Position numbers and translations under genes: made by a program. Shown one piece after another: positions 30,074 to 43,566 of a stretch of 64,000 bases of DNA. Source of the DNA: Lamellibrachia columna (lineage: Eukaryota; Annelida; Polychaeta; Sabellida; Siboglinidae); contig OY759264.1 of the NCBI GenBank assembly GCA_963662155.1, positions 12,169,315 to 12,233,314 on the forward strand. The letters are read 5' to 3'. The notes beneath the pieces were generated by a model. It made no database searches. It was not told the origin of the DNA and saw nothing but the letters and a program-made list of their open reading frames with translations. Each line of letters opens with the position of its first letter. The first letter of the stretch is position 1.

Positions 30074-30322
30074 CAAGATCTATTGTAGTTTTCCTTGCAG
30101 CACTTGTCTGGGTGTTGCTCACAGTCTTCACCTCAAAAGTATACTGGTCACCTGGGAAGAGTCCAGTGATATCTTTCTGTGGTACAGTTACTAATCCTGC
30201 AGTTGTCCATTCAGTTGCTTGCTTCGTTCCTTTGTATCTCAGCTCGTACGAATCCTGGATACTCTTTGTGGCAGGTACCCAAACAACTGTCACACTGGTG
30301 GTAGCAAGTTTTGACACAGTCA
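30074..30322 (-). pseudogene. Broken FN3 exon type c, copy 2
   Basis: Matches exon c of block 1 from the donor up to a GTCACA word, then jumps to the sequence that in block 1 lies about 0.8 kb further, beginning GTAGATTGAGACATTTTATAGG. The first 20 or so coding bases and the splice acceptor are gone, so the exon cannot be spliced in normally. The reading frame in the remaining part is intact, consistent with a recent deletion. Confidence 0.85.
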
Positions 30323-30881
30323 CAGTAGATTGAGACATTTTATAGGTAATCCAACTTATTTGTTGACCTAGCATGAACAATGACCAGAGCTATAGCATCG
30401 TGGTGGCGTGATTGCGAAACTCATCAATTATTGTTTCTGATTATTGTCCAGGTTATTTGCAATTCCACGATACTGTCACAATATAATTGCAATATTTGTA
30501 AAACTAACGCAGCAACATTGCAATTGTAATACAGTTATATCAACACCCCTCGGAGTAGTAAATTGAACCCATTTGTCTATTTATTTCTATTGATTAACCT
30601 TACATGAATTGATATCAACGACACTTGTTCAGGGCTTGAGATTAAATATTTTGACCATCTGCCTTCATATGTCTGACAGAATTGTTAATAGGTTTGAAAA
30701 CCTGGATTAAACTTATGCATTAAACTGATTTTTTATACATGTTTTGTGACTTCACTAAAGTGTGTTGTACGTTTGCTGGAGATAACTAAGTAGCTGTTTG
30801 ATTTGATAAGTTCTTACAGATGACTGTCACCTTGAACCAAGTAAAGCTTACAGGAAATTATACTAATCCGTAGGTACTTAC

Positions 30882-31151
30882 TCAGAAATGCTGTAGCTTT
30901 CCTTGCAGCACTTGTATGGGTGTTGCTCACAGCCTTCACCTCAAAAGTATACAGGTCACCTGGGAAGAGTCCAGCCACAATTGTCTGCTCTCCAATTACT
31001 GATTCTCCAGTTGTCCAGGTAGATGCTTGATTCGTTCCTTTGTATCTCAGCTCGTACGAAGACTGGACACTGTTTGCGTCGGGTGTCCAACTCACTGTCA
31101 CACTGGTGGTGGTTATGTCTGACACTTTCACATTAGTTGGAGGCAGTGGAT
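30882..31151 (-). CDS. FN3 exon type d, copy 2 (270 nt)
   Basis: Protein-identical to copy 1 at 23737, with intact GTAAGTAC donor and CCTCAG acceptor. It lies only 808 bp from the broken type c exon, against 1594 bp in block 1, because of the block 2 deletion. Confidence 0.9.
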
Positions 31152-31644
31152 CTGAGGACAACAGAACAACTCTATGGCGTAGAACATATATCGCCTTAGA
31201 GATGGGTCATGGACGTCTTGCACATCAAAAACATGATACTGGGCATGTCAGACACACAAGTACAAGACACCAAAGTAAGTGAAATAATTTTGGGGATGAA
31301 TAGATCTTCTATTCTGCACTTTAATGGAAGAACAGTGTTTTTGTATGTAATGCTTTCTCGCCTGTTTCTTCCATTTGATGGCAGCTATGGACAAAATAGT
31401 CTGTCCCATTGAAAAGGCAATGTTGAGTATGTTACATGTTATATACGCTTCACCATCTTTTATGTAACATATATATGTTGTAACGAATATATGTTGTAAA
31501 CGTACATAGTAGGATTTAAATGTATTTTATTGCTACCGTTATTCGAATATAACAAAATAAATCAAGCCTGTCACACCAGATGCAGAGGTATAGCACAAAA
31601 TATATGATACAATGCAAGGAAAAGAAATGCTTTCTATTTTGTAC

Positions 31645-31647
<3 letters not shown>

Positions 31648-31741
<94 letters not shown>

Positions 31742-31790
31742 ATAATCGAATATATATATATAATAATCGAATATAACAAAATAAATCAAG

Positions 31791-31840
<50 letters not shown>

Positions 31841-31853
31841 TTAAATTTTGTAT

Positions 31854-31895
<42 letters not shown>
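31648..31895. repeat. (TA)n cluster, end of block 2
   Basis: Same structure as at 24503: TA runs, two AATAATCGAATATA words, and GTTTTAAATTTTGTATTGCA facing TGCAATACCAAATTTAAAAC (one mismatch) around a TA core. Confidence 0.95.
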
Positions 31896-31897
<2 letters not shown>

Positions 31898-31922
31898 ATA
31901 CCAAATTTAAAACATATATTTA

Positions 31923-33240
31923 AGTGATATGGAGAAGTTTTGTTATTTCCATGCGGTGTAAATGGAAATGAACTTTTGTTAACCCATGCAGTGGAAATGG
32001 CACAACTGTATTCCGTGCTGTGTAAACGGAGCAATTTCGGTAGTCCGTGCAGTGAAAACGGAAAGTGATATGGAGGAGTTTTGTTATTTCCATGCGGTGT
32101 AAATGGAAATTAACTCTTGTTAAACCATGCGGTGTAAATGGCACAATTTTATTCCGTGCGGTGTAAACGGAGCAATTTCGATAGTCCGTGCGGTGAAAAC
32201 GGAACGTGATACGGAGACTTTGTTATTTCCATGCGGTGTAAATGGAAATTAACGTTTGGTAAGCCATGCGGTGTAAATGGCACAATTGTATTCCGTGCGG
32301 TGGAAACGGAGCAAATTTTGTAGTCCGTGCGATGAAAACGGAAAGTGATATGGAAAAGTTCAGTTATTTCCATGCAGTGTAAATGGAAATTAACTTTTGG
32401 TAAGCCATGACGTGTAAATGGCTCAATTGTATTCCGTGCGGTGTAAACGGAGCAATTTCTGTAGTCCGTGCGGTGACAACGGAAAGTGATATGGATAGAT
32501 TCTGTTATTTCCATGCGATGTAAATTGAAATTAACTGTTGGTAAGCCATGCGGTGTAAATAGCACATTTATATTCTGTACGGTGGAAACGGAGCAGTTTC
32601 GGTAGTTCGTGCGGTGTACACGGAGATGGTGGGTTAACCCATGCATTAGGAAATTTATTGAAATTTCCACTAATCCGTGCATTGCAGGCGGAACAGTTTT
32701 GTTAACCCAGGCAGCGAGTAAGCGGATGCATATTTGGGTAATACATGCAGTGATATAGAGACGTTTTGTTATTTCCATGCAGTGTATATGAACGCTAACT
32801 TTTGTTAAGCCATGCAGGTAAATGGCACCATTGTATTTTGTGCGGTGTAAGCGGAGAATTGATATGGAGAAGGTTTAATTCCATGCAGTGTAAATGGCAC
32901 AATTGTAGTCCGTGCGGTGAAATGGAGGAGTTTCTACATTCCATGCTGTGTAGATGGAAAATTGGGTGAATCCATGAAGTAGACAAATTACTGAAATTTT
33001 ACTAATCCGTGCAGACGAGGCGGAACAGTTTTGTTACCCCTTGCAGGGAGAAAACATATGTAAATATGTTTGTTTTCTTATGTCCATGCATTGTAATTGG
33101 AGTATAAGTTTTATTAAGGCATGCAGTGTAAATGGCACAATTGTAGACCCCTTTATATTCCATGCGGCAAATGGAGAAGTTTTTGCATTCCATGTTCTAT
33201 TTAAGCCATATAATGTAAATGGAACAATTTGCATGTTAAT
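31923..33240. repeat. Minisatellite with 141-bp higher-order unit
   Basis: Each 141-bp unit contains about four sub-units of roughly 35 bp built on TGCGGTGTAAA plus TGGA or CGGA. The marker GTGATATGGA recurs at 31924, 32065, 32206, 32345 and 32486 (spacing 141, 141, 139, 141), then the array decays to 33240. Because 141 is a multiple of three, one minus-strand frame stays open for 209 codons across several units, giving repeated NFHLHRMEITK and TDYRNCSVYTARN words. No independent sign of coding is seen. Confidence 0.9.
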
Positions 33241-33299
33241 TTAGGTGACCGAACGTTAATGTTTAGTTATGGTCTAATGGTAGTTCATGATATGTAATG

Positions 33300-34420
33300 A
33301 CACAGCTGGTCCTGGGTACCGCAATTAATAATTACGGATGCTGCCACAAGTGGCAATCAGGCAGCGACACCGGTGGCGCGTTAAGCCAGAAGGGGGCTGC
33401 AGCAGCTGCTTCTACACCACACCTTCAGCAGTTGGTCAAGTGGCTGGCTAGGTTGCTCCCCATGGATGGCCTGCTGGAAGCGGCCATAGATCTACATGTA
33501 TCAGCACTGTCGCTTATATGTTGTAGGTGCATGGTGTGACATTGTCGCCGATACTCTGGAGAGTGTTGTAATTGTTGCTGGTACAATGAGTCGACAGCTT
33601 AAACTGGTGTCAGTATGTAGTGGTATTATGGTGGTTGCAATCTAAGCACAGTAGTAAGCTGGTTCCGCAATCATTACAAGTAAATGATCAGCCTATTGTG
33701 GGCACATCCAATTATCCTGCCACATTACTTATAGAGTATTTTTCCTTCCCGGTTAAGGGTTCTAGGCAGGCTACATTATTTGCATATGCTGACGGCACTC
33801 TAATGCTGCGGAGGGTGTTTGATGCTATATTAAAGCGCCTGCTGGAATTCTGTGGATTGAGTAGTGAAGTTTTAAGGGTCTTAGTTTCAGAATGGGAGCA
33901 GCCACGTCAGCAGCCCTTAAGGTGAGAGTCAGACCCGCAAATTAGAGCAGCGGGTAGATGGGTTTCAGATGATTTCCGCAGAAACATTCGTATATCGTAA
34001 GGTGCTGCATACAGATCAGGCAAGGGTGGACTATAGAGATAGTGCCTAGATTCAGTCAGTGGCGGAACCAGCAGCACTTACTTCGTCATCTGTGTCGATC
34101 TATGTTAACTATCATTGTATGTTGCAGGTTCGTGGTGTGACGATGTAGTCAAGACTCTGCCAGTAGCGGAGTCGGCAGCTATCATCGGGTTTATTGTGTA
34201 TACATTGCAGATCCACTGTTCGAATGTGGCTGATGCTCTGACAGCGGCGGAGTGTTGGCCAGGTTTGAACTGTGGGCAAGGCGGGGGAGGGGGTGCAGTC
34301 GAGGCCCTGACAGCGGCGGGGTCAACAGCTGCATCTCTACCTGCACGCGCAAGGGAATGGAGGATAGCTGCCAGTGTTTATAATTACAGTGGGGGTCGGT
34401 CACAGAGGGTGACCTAGTGG
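33300..34420 (+). mobile_element. Tyrosine-recombinase retroelement remnant
   Basis: A frame at 33620-33925 includes GSRQATLFAYADGTLMLRR and LKRLLEFCGLSSEV, after which the +1 frame reads SFRMGAATSAALK. This is the usual layout of the catalytic core of DIRS/Ngaro-type tyrosine recombinases, where the SFR arginine is catalytic. Further pieces before and after (33297-33539; 34115-34417 with EALTAAGSTAASLPARAREW) are open but degraded. At least one frameshift and several stops make it non-functional. Reverse transcriptase was not found, so a DNA element of the Crypton type cannot be excluded. Confidence 0.55.
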
Positions 34421-34686
34421 CGGAGTGACCCCCACCGATACCATGTGAATTGTATATAAGTCAGTAGTGGTACAGATAGTACTGGTAGTGGGTAGCTGAT
34501 AGGCATGATTTACTAATTATGTGTAAACACCTTTTGGGGGCCGGCATGCTTGCTGAGATTATTGGATGTATCTTATTTTGATGGTGTATGCTTGCCTAAT
34601 TTCATGCTCCTTAATTAATAAATCTAAATGTTATTCTTTGGCCTATTTAAACCTACGCTGGACTTGTGTTGTTATTTTGCATAAAT
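34421..34686. repeat. Direct repeat copy 1 (266 bp) of the recombinase element
   Basis: Matches 35493-35758 with a constant offset of 1072 bp. It begins CGGAGTGACCCCCACCG, has TAATAAATCTAAATG near the end and finishes TTGTTATTTTGCATAAAT. Copy 1 is followed by GAATTTATGTGACAGCGGCG, where CTGACAGCGGCGG also occurs twice upstream (34238, 34306), hinting at split-repeat architecture. Confidence 0.85.
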
Positions 34687-35492
34687 GAATTTATGTGACA
34701 GCGGCGCATAAAGGATTTTATGCGAGATGACAGGGCAATGAAGGCGATTTGAGGTTAGACCTTTTATGGTAGAGAGAGTATTGGCATAATTACTCGCTCA
34801 CGCGTATGGATACACCAACCACGTGACCTAGAGCCAGCCTCTCTCGATTTCCAAGTTAGCTTGTGTCGTTGTGAGACCTTTGCGCTGCAAATATTTCCGA
34901 ATTTCTATTGTTACTGATTATTCGTTATCGCTGAATTTGTTGATTTTATTGCAAGATCAGTTTTGTTGTTCGGTTTATTCCGATCCGTTTGAAAAATCCC
35001 ACCCTCCCTCCCTAATATTGTGTTAACAGTTGTTACCCAGTGTTATCTAATAAATCAAGTGGTGCATTAGGTAGGGATACACTGGAACACTGAAGACGGA
35101 GAGGTAGTTCACAAAGTTTTTGAATTTTTTGACGCTTTTCCCTGTTATAGTTTGGTACACGAGGTTCTGCATTAACGCTTTTCCCTCCACTGAGTTTTCA
35201 GTAGTGTACACAGGGTTTTTAGTGCGGGTACTTTTTACGAGTACATTTGGGTGGCTGTTTGGCCCTACCTCTCGGTCTGATGTGTTAGTAGTTACTGGTT
35301 GACTAATGTCTAGATATGTAACACCTTTATACATTGTGTGTTGTGTTTCCATAATGTTCATTATGAATTGTTCAAGAATGTTGGGTGGTTAGCCCACTTT
35401 TTTCATTTACCATGTTTGGCTGGGGGATCGAGTACCCCAGCCTTTCTGTTTGTACATATATATATATATATATATGTATGGTTAATTCACGG
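34687..35492. other. Interval between the two 266-bp repeats
   Basis: About 0.8 kb without a recognised protein. A 104-codon minus-strand frame (35047-35361) with no domain lies here, and a short (TA)n run sits at 35455-35476. If the repeats are split direct repeats of a tyrosine-recombinase element this would be its internal end; that is inference. Confidence 0.4.
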
Positions 35493-35752
35493 CGGAGTGA
35501 CTCCCACCGATACCATGTGAATTGTATATAAGTCAGTAGTGGTACAGATAGTACTGGTAGTGGGTAGCTGATAGGCATGATTTACTAATTATGTGTAAAC
35601 ACCTTTTGGGGGCCGGCATGCTTGCTGAGATTATTGGATGTATCTTATTTTGATGGTGTATGCTTGCCTAATTTCATGCTCCTTAATTAATAAATCTAAA
35701 TGTCATTATTTGGCCTATTTCAATCTACGCTGGACTTGTGTTGTTATTTTGC

Positions 35753-35758
<6 letters not shown>
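35493..35758. repeat. Direct repeat copy 2 (266 bp) of the recombinase element
   Basis: Second copy. Its end, GCATAAAT, runs directly into a (TA)n tract, exactly as the unrelated-length repeat at 16172-16497 does, so both families appear to insert at TA tracts. Confidence 0.85.
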
Positions 35759-36112
<354 letters not shown>

Positions 36113-36453
36113 TCATTATTCAATTGGGGTGTAACAATATATAAAATTACTGATGCAACTTAATAGTCAATGTGATCTATTGGTTGTAAAGATATTTGGC
36201 AAAACAATCAGCAATGCTACTTGCATCGCTGTAGGATTGTTAGTAAACATGGTTTTTCACCTGTGTTTGGTAATTCTACTTATCTATTACCTTAATATTC
36301 CTTAAGATGCTTTTGATCGCTGGATTCTTGTAACTTTTATTGATCAGATTTTCATTGTCATTTATTAACTAATAGTTCAAGAATAGCTTAAGAATAGTTT
36401 AATAACCTCACATCAAGAATCATCAATCTCAGAGCATTGTGATGGTGCCAGTC

Positions 36454-37629
36454 ATCAATTACAGGCTTGTAATTGATCATTGAATGCACATTTCAATTAT
36501 CAGCAATCGAATCGCATTCAAATGCCTCCATACAATTTTTAATGCATTTGCATTTGAATGCTTACCTTAAACATTTGCATTTGCATCTGAATGCGACCCA
36601 CAAACGTTTGATTTATCAAATGCACAATCAAATGTACAATCAAATCCATGCATAATTCTTTAAATAATTATTATTGTTAAATTCACTTTCATAAGTTCAC
36701 AACATGACATTGGAAAAGTGCTCTGTAGTGAGCAATAACCTCAGCAGATTATGAAATCATTGTCTGACCTGTGAATCCACTTTCGCAAAGTGCTCTTTGA
36801 AAAAGTGCTGTGTAAGTCAACTGTTCAATGCCTGAGCTATTATTCATAAAACATGAAAAGACCAACTGGTCTATACGTTGACGACTTCTGAGATTACCTG
36901 TACATTGAAACAAATCAAGTAATGCTGACAAATGACTCCCTTGTGTTGTGTTGGCACTGTTGGGGTGGGTTGGTGTGGCAGCTCATTGGGGGAGTAAACA
37001 TTAGCAATGACATCCCTGAATATTTACAGCCACATAGAGTGATTAATGGTAGCTGCAATTATCCACCAAGTTATCTTCCCAGTGATCCCACCAGTGGACA
37101 GTCTATTGTCTTGGGTTCCCCTTCCATTCTGGCCTACCTGAATAATTAGCCTTTCATTCCCTGCCATGGTTCCCAGGAATCTGTCAATTGTCTATTCCTC
37201 CCTCCCATTTCCACCACCTCTGCAGGCCTGGAACTGTGTGACTCAGTGCATGACTTTAGAGACATGTCCATGTAGTGGGACTGGTACGAAGCGCTACTTA
37301 GTGGTTACAATAATATACTATTGTATTTATTAAATAAATTAATAATGTGTTTGTTTTCATTATTACATAACAAGCAAGAAATTAAACAAGTGATGCATAA
37401 GAAATATACATACAATCAGCTGTGTTTGTATACATTAGTTGTCTTTGCTCCAAATAAAAGATATTGTTAATATAAAGCCAAACATTTGAAATTAATTCAA
37501 ATGCATTTGCAAATGTGTACCCAAAATATTTGCATTTGCATTTGAATGTGACCCCAAAATATTCACATTTGCATTTGAATGCGTTCCTGGGAATTGACAT
37601 TTGCATTTGTAAACAAGCCTGATCAATTA
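36454..37629 (+). mobile_element. hAT-like element, block 3 copy
   Basis: Element 36462-37621 with ATCAATTA on both sides and the same shortened left end as the block 2 copy. Its sub-terminal AAATGCAAATG words on the right are intact. Confidence 0.85.
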
Positions 37630-38200
37630 TAGTTTGTGACTGTTCTCCTGGCTGTTTGCTATTCCATGATTCTCTCGCAACGCTATTGCAATAGTCATGA
37701 AACTAATGCAGTAATATTACAATCTTAATACAGTTATTTCGCAGTAGTAAATTTACCCTCAATACTTACCTGTTTTGCTAAACTTTACTGGCAGTGATAT
37801 CAATGACTGCAGTTCAGGGTTTCGCATTAAACATTTTGACCATCTGGTTTGATATGTCTGACAAAATTATTACTGTGTCTGAAAACATGGACTAAGCTAA
37901 TGCATAAACCCACACATTTTGTATAGAATTGTTTAGTGACTTCACTAAAGAATGCACATTAAAATGACGGTAAACACAATGTTGTATGTTTATTCTTTTG
38001 GACAAGTTTACTGATACTTGACATAGACAATCTTCTCAACCATATCTTGTCAGTTTTGTTTGTACAAATTAGGTAAAATGTGGTTCAAACGTTTGCTGGA
38101 GCTAAAAAATTAAGCTCTTCATTGATATGTTCTTGCAGATGATTGTCACCTTGAATCAAGAAAAGCTTACATGAAATGATACTAGTACCTAGATACTTAC

Positions 38201-38470
38201 CAAGAAATCCTTTAGCTGTCCTTGCCAAACTTGTCTTTTCGTTGCCCACAGCCTTCACCTCAAAAGTATACTGGTCACCTGGGAAGAGATCAGTAATGGT
38301 TTTCTTCTGTCCAGTTACTGATTCTGGAATTGTCCATTCAGTTGCTTGATTCAATCCTTTGTACCTCAGCTGGTACGAATCCTGGATACTTTTTTTGTTG
38401 GATGTCCATCTCACTGTCGCACTGGTTCCAGCTATTTCTGTCACCTTCACTTTAGTTAGAGGCAGTGGAT
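38201..38470 (-). CDS. FN3 exon type a, copy 3 (270 nt)
   Basis: Third copy of the TEIAGTSATVRW subtype. A single change turns WTPNK to WTSNK, losing a proline that all the other intact copies keep. It shares the DPLPLTK start with block 1, not block 2. Splice sites intact. Confidence 0.87.
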
Positions 38471-39737
38471 CTGAGAAAAACAAAACAACTCTATGCCGTG
38501 GAACATGCATTGCCTTAGAGATGGGTCATGGACGTGTTGCACATGAAACATGTGATACTGGGCATGTCAGACACACAAGTACAACACACCACTTATGTGG
38601 CAATAAAGCAGATGGTGAAACATTTATTTCACAAAATCTTGGGACTGCCACTAGTCATGGCATAATGGATATTACAGAAACAAATGTGATTTATTGGAGA
38701 ATCAGTCTTTAAACTGGCCATCAAATGGTGTGCAGGTAACAGCCGTTCTCCCATTCTACATCCAAATTATTTCACAATCCAGGTAATCCTTTTTTGTACT
38801 TGTATGCACCAGTTTCAGATGAAAAGTAAAACTGCTATGGAAGTAGCAAGTCATGTTTATGGTTTAAAGAGAAGGCAGTGATAAAACAAACAGTTTTGGT
38901 GCATCACTGGCAGTGTGGCATTACGGGTAAGTCAAGTCATTTGTTGAATCAATATGTCTTCTAAATTGCTTTTAATGGAAGATCCTAGCAAGTCACATTT
39001 GTTTAAATTGAAATAATTTTGGTTTAGGCCTTAGTAGGTCTTCTTCTGTTGCAATGTCAGAACCTATAAAAGTGAAGATTTTATATACCTATTCAGACCT
39101 CCATAAAACTATGCACTTATTAAATATGTATTTTTCTTACCGCCACTGCAGTATAATGACACATTGATTGAAGTGAGTAGATTGAGACATGCTATAGCTA
39201 ATCCAACTTATTTATTGACCTGGCATCTACAATCATCAAACTCAGAGCATCGTGATGGCGTGATTGCACCACTCATCAATTATAGTTTCTGAATATTTTC
39301 CAGGTTATTTGCAATTGCATGATACTATTGCATTATATTTGCAACAGTTGCTAAACTAAAGCAGCAACATTGCAATTGTAATACAGTTATACCAACACCC
39401 CTTGGAGTAGTATATTGACCCCAATTGTCTATTTATTTATATTGATTAACCTTACAGGCAGTGATATCAGCGACCATTGTTCAGGGCTTGAGATTAAATA
39501 TTTTTACCATCTACCTTCATATGTCTGACAGAATTGTTACTAGGTTTCAAAACCTGGACTAAAATTATGCATTAAGCCATATTTTTATACATATTTTATG
39601 ACTTTATTAAAATGTGATTCATACGTTTGCTGGAGATAATTAACTAGCTGTTTGATTTGATATGTTCTTACAGATGACTGTCACTTTGAACCAAGTAAAG
39701 CTTACAGGAAATGATACTATAATCCCTAGGTACTTAC

Positions 39738-40007
39738 TCAGAACTGCTGTAGTTGTCCTTGCAGCACTTGTCTGGGTGTTGCTCACAGCCTTCACCTCAA
39801 AAGTATATTGGTCACCTGGGAAGAGTCTATCCACCACTGTCTGCTGTGTGGTTACTGATTTTGCAGTTGTCCAGGCAGTTGCTTGCTTCTTTCCTCTGTA
39901 TCTCAGCTCGAACGAAGACTGGACACTGTTTGTGTCGGGTGTCCAACTCACTGTCGCACTGGTGGTGGTTATGCCTGACACTTCAACATTAGTTGGAGGC
40001 AGTGGAT
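39738..40007 (-). CDS. FN3 exon, KKQAT type (270 nt)
   Basis: Complete FN3 domain with VEVSGITTTSATVSWTPD, SSFELRYRGKKQATAWTT and DRLFPGDQYTFEVKAVSN. The usual YELRY is FELRY here. It replaces type b in the block order and is followed by the block-end sequence seen after 14178. Confidence 0.88.
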
Positions 40008-40583
40008 CTGAGGACAACAGAACAACTCTATGGAGTGGAACATATATCGCCTTAGAGATGGGTCATGGACGTGTTGCACATCAAACACATGATACTGGGC
40101 ATGTCAGACACACAAGTACAAGACACCACAGTAAGTGATATAATTTTTGGGATGAATAGATCTTCTGTTCTGCACTTTAATGGAAGAACAGTGTTCTTGT
40201 CTGTAATGCTTTATCGCCTGTTTCTTCCATTTGATGGCAGCTATGGACAAAATAGTCTGTCCCATTGAAAAGGCAATGTTGAGTATGTTACATGTTATAT
40301 ACGCTTCACCATCTTTTATGTTTGGTACATTTGTGAATAAAGAGTTTTAGAGCAACATTATAACATGTAGTTCTGAAGGTAATAGTGTGAATATATGTTG
40401 TAAACACGTCTTAATTTTGTAGTAAGATTAAAAGGAACGTACATAGTACGACTTAAATGTATTTGATTGCTACCGTAATTCGTATATAACAAAATAATTC
40501 AAGCCTGTCACACCAGACGCAGAGGCATAGCAAAAATATATAATACAATGCAAGGAAAAGAAATGTTTAAAAAAATTTTCTTT

Positions 40584-40975
<392 letters not shown>

Positions 40976-41143
40976 TGATGCAACATAATAATCGATGTGA
41001 TTATGCAATACTACTGACAATAAAATGAAATATTGAACTATTAGTTGTAATGATAGTTGGCAAAAAAATCAGCAAAGCTACTTGCGTCGCTGTAGGATTG
41101 TTAGTAAACATGGATTTCCCCTCTGTTTGGTAATTCTACTTAT

Positions 41144-41192
41144 CTGGTTCCAGCTATTTCTGTCACCTTCACTTTAGTTGGAGGCAGTGGAT
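41144..41192 (-). pseudogene. Stub of FN3 exon type a
   Basis: Only the first 49 nt of a type a exon (VKVTEIAGT region) and its acceptor remain; the deletion join is at the CTTATCTGGTTCC word. Confidence 0.75.
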
Positions 41193-42362
41193 CTGACAAA
41201 AACAGAACAACTCTAAGGCGTGGAACATGCATCACCTTAGAGATGAGTCATGGACGTGTTGCACATGAAACATGTGATACTGGGCATGTCAGACACACAA
41301 GTACAACACACCACTTGTGTGGCAATAAAGCAGATGGTGAAACATTTATTTCACAAAATCTTGTGACTGCCACTAGTCATGGCATAATGGATATTACAGA
41401 AACAAATGTGATTTATTGGAGGATCAGTATTTAAACTGGGAATCAAATGGTGTGCAGGTAACAGCCTTTCTCCCATTCAACTTCCAAATTATTTCACAAT
41501 CCAAGTAACTTTTTTGTACTTGTATGCACCAGTTTCAGATGAAAAGTAAAACTGCTATGGAAGTAGCAAGTCATGTTTATGGTTTAGAGAGAAGGCAGTG
41601 ATAAAACAAACAGTTTTGGTGCATCACTGGCAGTGTGGCATTACAGGTAAGTCAAGTCATTTGTTGAATCAATATGTCTTTTAAACTGACTATAAAAGTG
41701 AAGATTTTATATACCTATTCAGGCCTCCATAAAACTATGCACTTATTAAATATGTATTTTTGTTACCGCCAATTTAGTATAATGACACATTGATTGAAGT
41801 GATTAGATTGACACATGCTATAGCTAATCCAACTTATTTATTGACCTGGCATCTACAATTATCAAACTCAGAGCATCGTGATGGCGTGATTGCGCCACTC
41901 ATCAATTATAGTTTCTGACTATTTTCAGGTTATTTGCAATTGCATGATACTATTGCAATATATTTGCAACAGTTGCAAAACTAAAGCAGCAACTTTGCTA
42001 TTGTAATACAGTTATATCAACACCCCTCGGAGTAGTAAATTGACCCCAATTGTCTATTTATTTATATTGATTAACCTTACAGGCAGTGATATCAACGACC
42101 ATTGTTCAGGGCTTGAGATTAAATATATTTACCATCTACCTTCATATGTCTGCCATTATTGTTACTAAGTTTGAAAATCTGGACTAAACTTATGCATTCA
42201 GCCAGTTTTTTATACATGTTTAGTGACTTCACTAAAATGTGATTCATACGTTTGCTGGAGATAACTAACTAGCTGTTTGATTTGATATGTTCTTACAGAT
42301 GACTGTCACTTTGAACCAAGTAAAGCTTACAGGAAATGATACTATAATCCCTAGGTACTTAC

Positions 42363-42632
42363 TCAGAACTGCTGTAGCTGTCATTGCAGCACTTGTCTGG
42401 GTGTTGCTCACAGCCATCACCTCAAAAGTATATTGGTCACCTGGGAAGAGTCTATCCACCACTGTCTGCTGTGTAGTTACTGATTTTGCAGTTGTCCAGG
42501 CAGTTGCTTGCTTCTTTCCTCTGTATCTCAACTCGTACGAAGACTGGACACTCTTTGTGTCAGGTGTCCAACTCACTGTCACACTGATGGTGGTTATGTC
42601 TGACACTTTCACATTAGTTGGAGGCAGTGGAT
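42363..42632 (-). CDS. FN3 exon, KKQAT type (270 nt), first in gene order
   Basis: Complete FN3 domain with VSDITTISVTVSWTPDTKSV, RGKKQATAWTT and FEVMAVSNTQTSAAMTA. It differs from the 39738 copy in several residues, including K to M in FEVMAV. As the gene runs on the minus strand, this is the most 5' intact FN3 exon in the window; upstream exons and the start of the protein are not visible. Confidence 0.88.
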
Positions 42633-43212
42633 CTGAGGACAACAGAACAATTCTATGGCGTGGAACATATATTGCCTTAGAGATGGGTCATGGACGTCTT
42701 GCACATCAAACACATGATACTGGGCATGTCAGACACACAAGTACAAGACACCAAAGTAAGTGAAATAATTTTGGGGATGAATAGATCTTCTATTCTGCAC
42801 TTTAATGGAAGAACAGTGTTTTTGTATGTAATGCTTTCTCGCCTGTTTCTTCCATTTGATGGCAGCTATGGACAAAATAGTATGTCCCATTGAAAAGGCA
42901 ATGTTGAGTATGTTACATGTTATATACGCTTCACCATCTTTTATGTTTGGTACATTTGTGAATAAAGAGTTTTAGAGCAACATTATAACATGTAGTTCTG
43001 AAGGTAATAGTGCGAATATATGTTGTAAACACGTCTTAATTTTGTAGTAAGATTAAAAGGAACGTACATAGTAGGACTTAAATGTATTTGGTTGCTACCG
43101 TAATTCGTATATAACAAAATAAATCAAGCCTGTCACACCAGATGCAGAGGTATAGCACAAAATATATAATACAATGCAAGGAAAAGAAATGATTTGTATT
43201 TTGTATTGCATA

Positions 43213-43218
43213 TGTGTA

Positions 43219-43290
<72 letters not shown>

Positions 43291-43342
43291 AATATATATA
43301 TATATATATGTATATATATAGATATATATATATATATATAAA

Positions 43343-43430
<88 letters not shown>

Positions 43431-43439
43431 CATATATAC

Positions 43440-43511
<72 letters not shown>
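43213..43511. repeat. (TA)n cluster, end of block 4
   Basis: About 300 bp of TA with interruptions GTAAATATA, GATATATA and ATTCATATA. Open frames in it are simple-repeat artefacts. Confidence 0.95.
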
Positions 43512-43513
<2 letters not shown>

Positions 43514-43566
43514 CCGTGGGAGCTTATTTAATGAGAGCTTAGATGTGATTTTTGAAACTTCCATCC

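Larger units (their letters stand above)
24806..31920. repeat. Segmental duplication block 2 (about 7.1 kb)
   Basis: Collinear with block 1 except for an internal deletion of roughly 0.8 kb that joins the middle of exon c's start to sequence 5' of exon d (see 30322). It starts and ends in (TA)n sequence. Confidence 0.9.

Noticed and set aside
31923..33240. CRISPR-like array
   Set aside because: Sub-units are similar to each other throughout with no unique spacers, and the context is a eukaryotic genome; it is a minisatellite.
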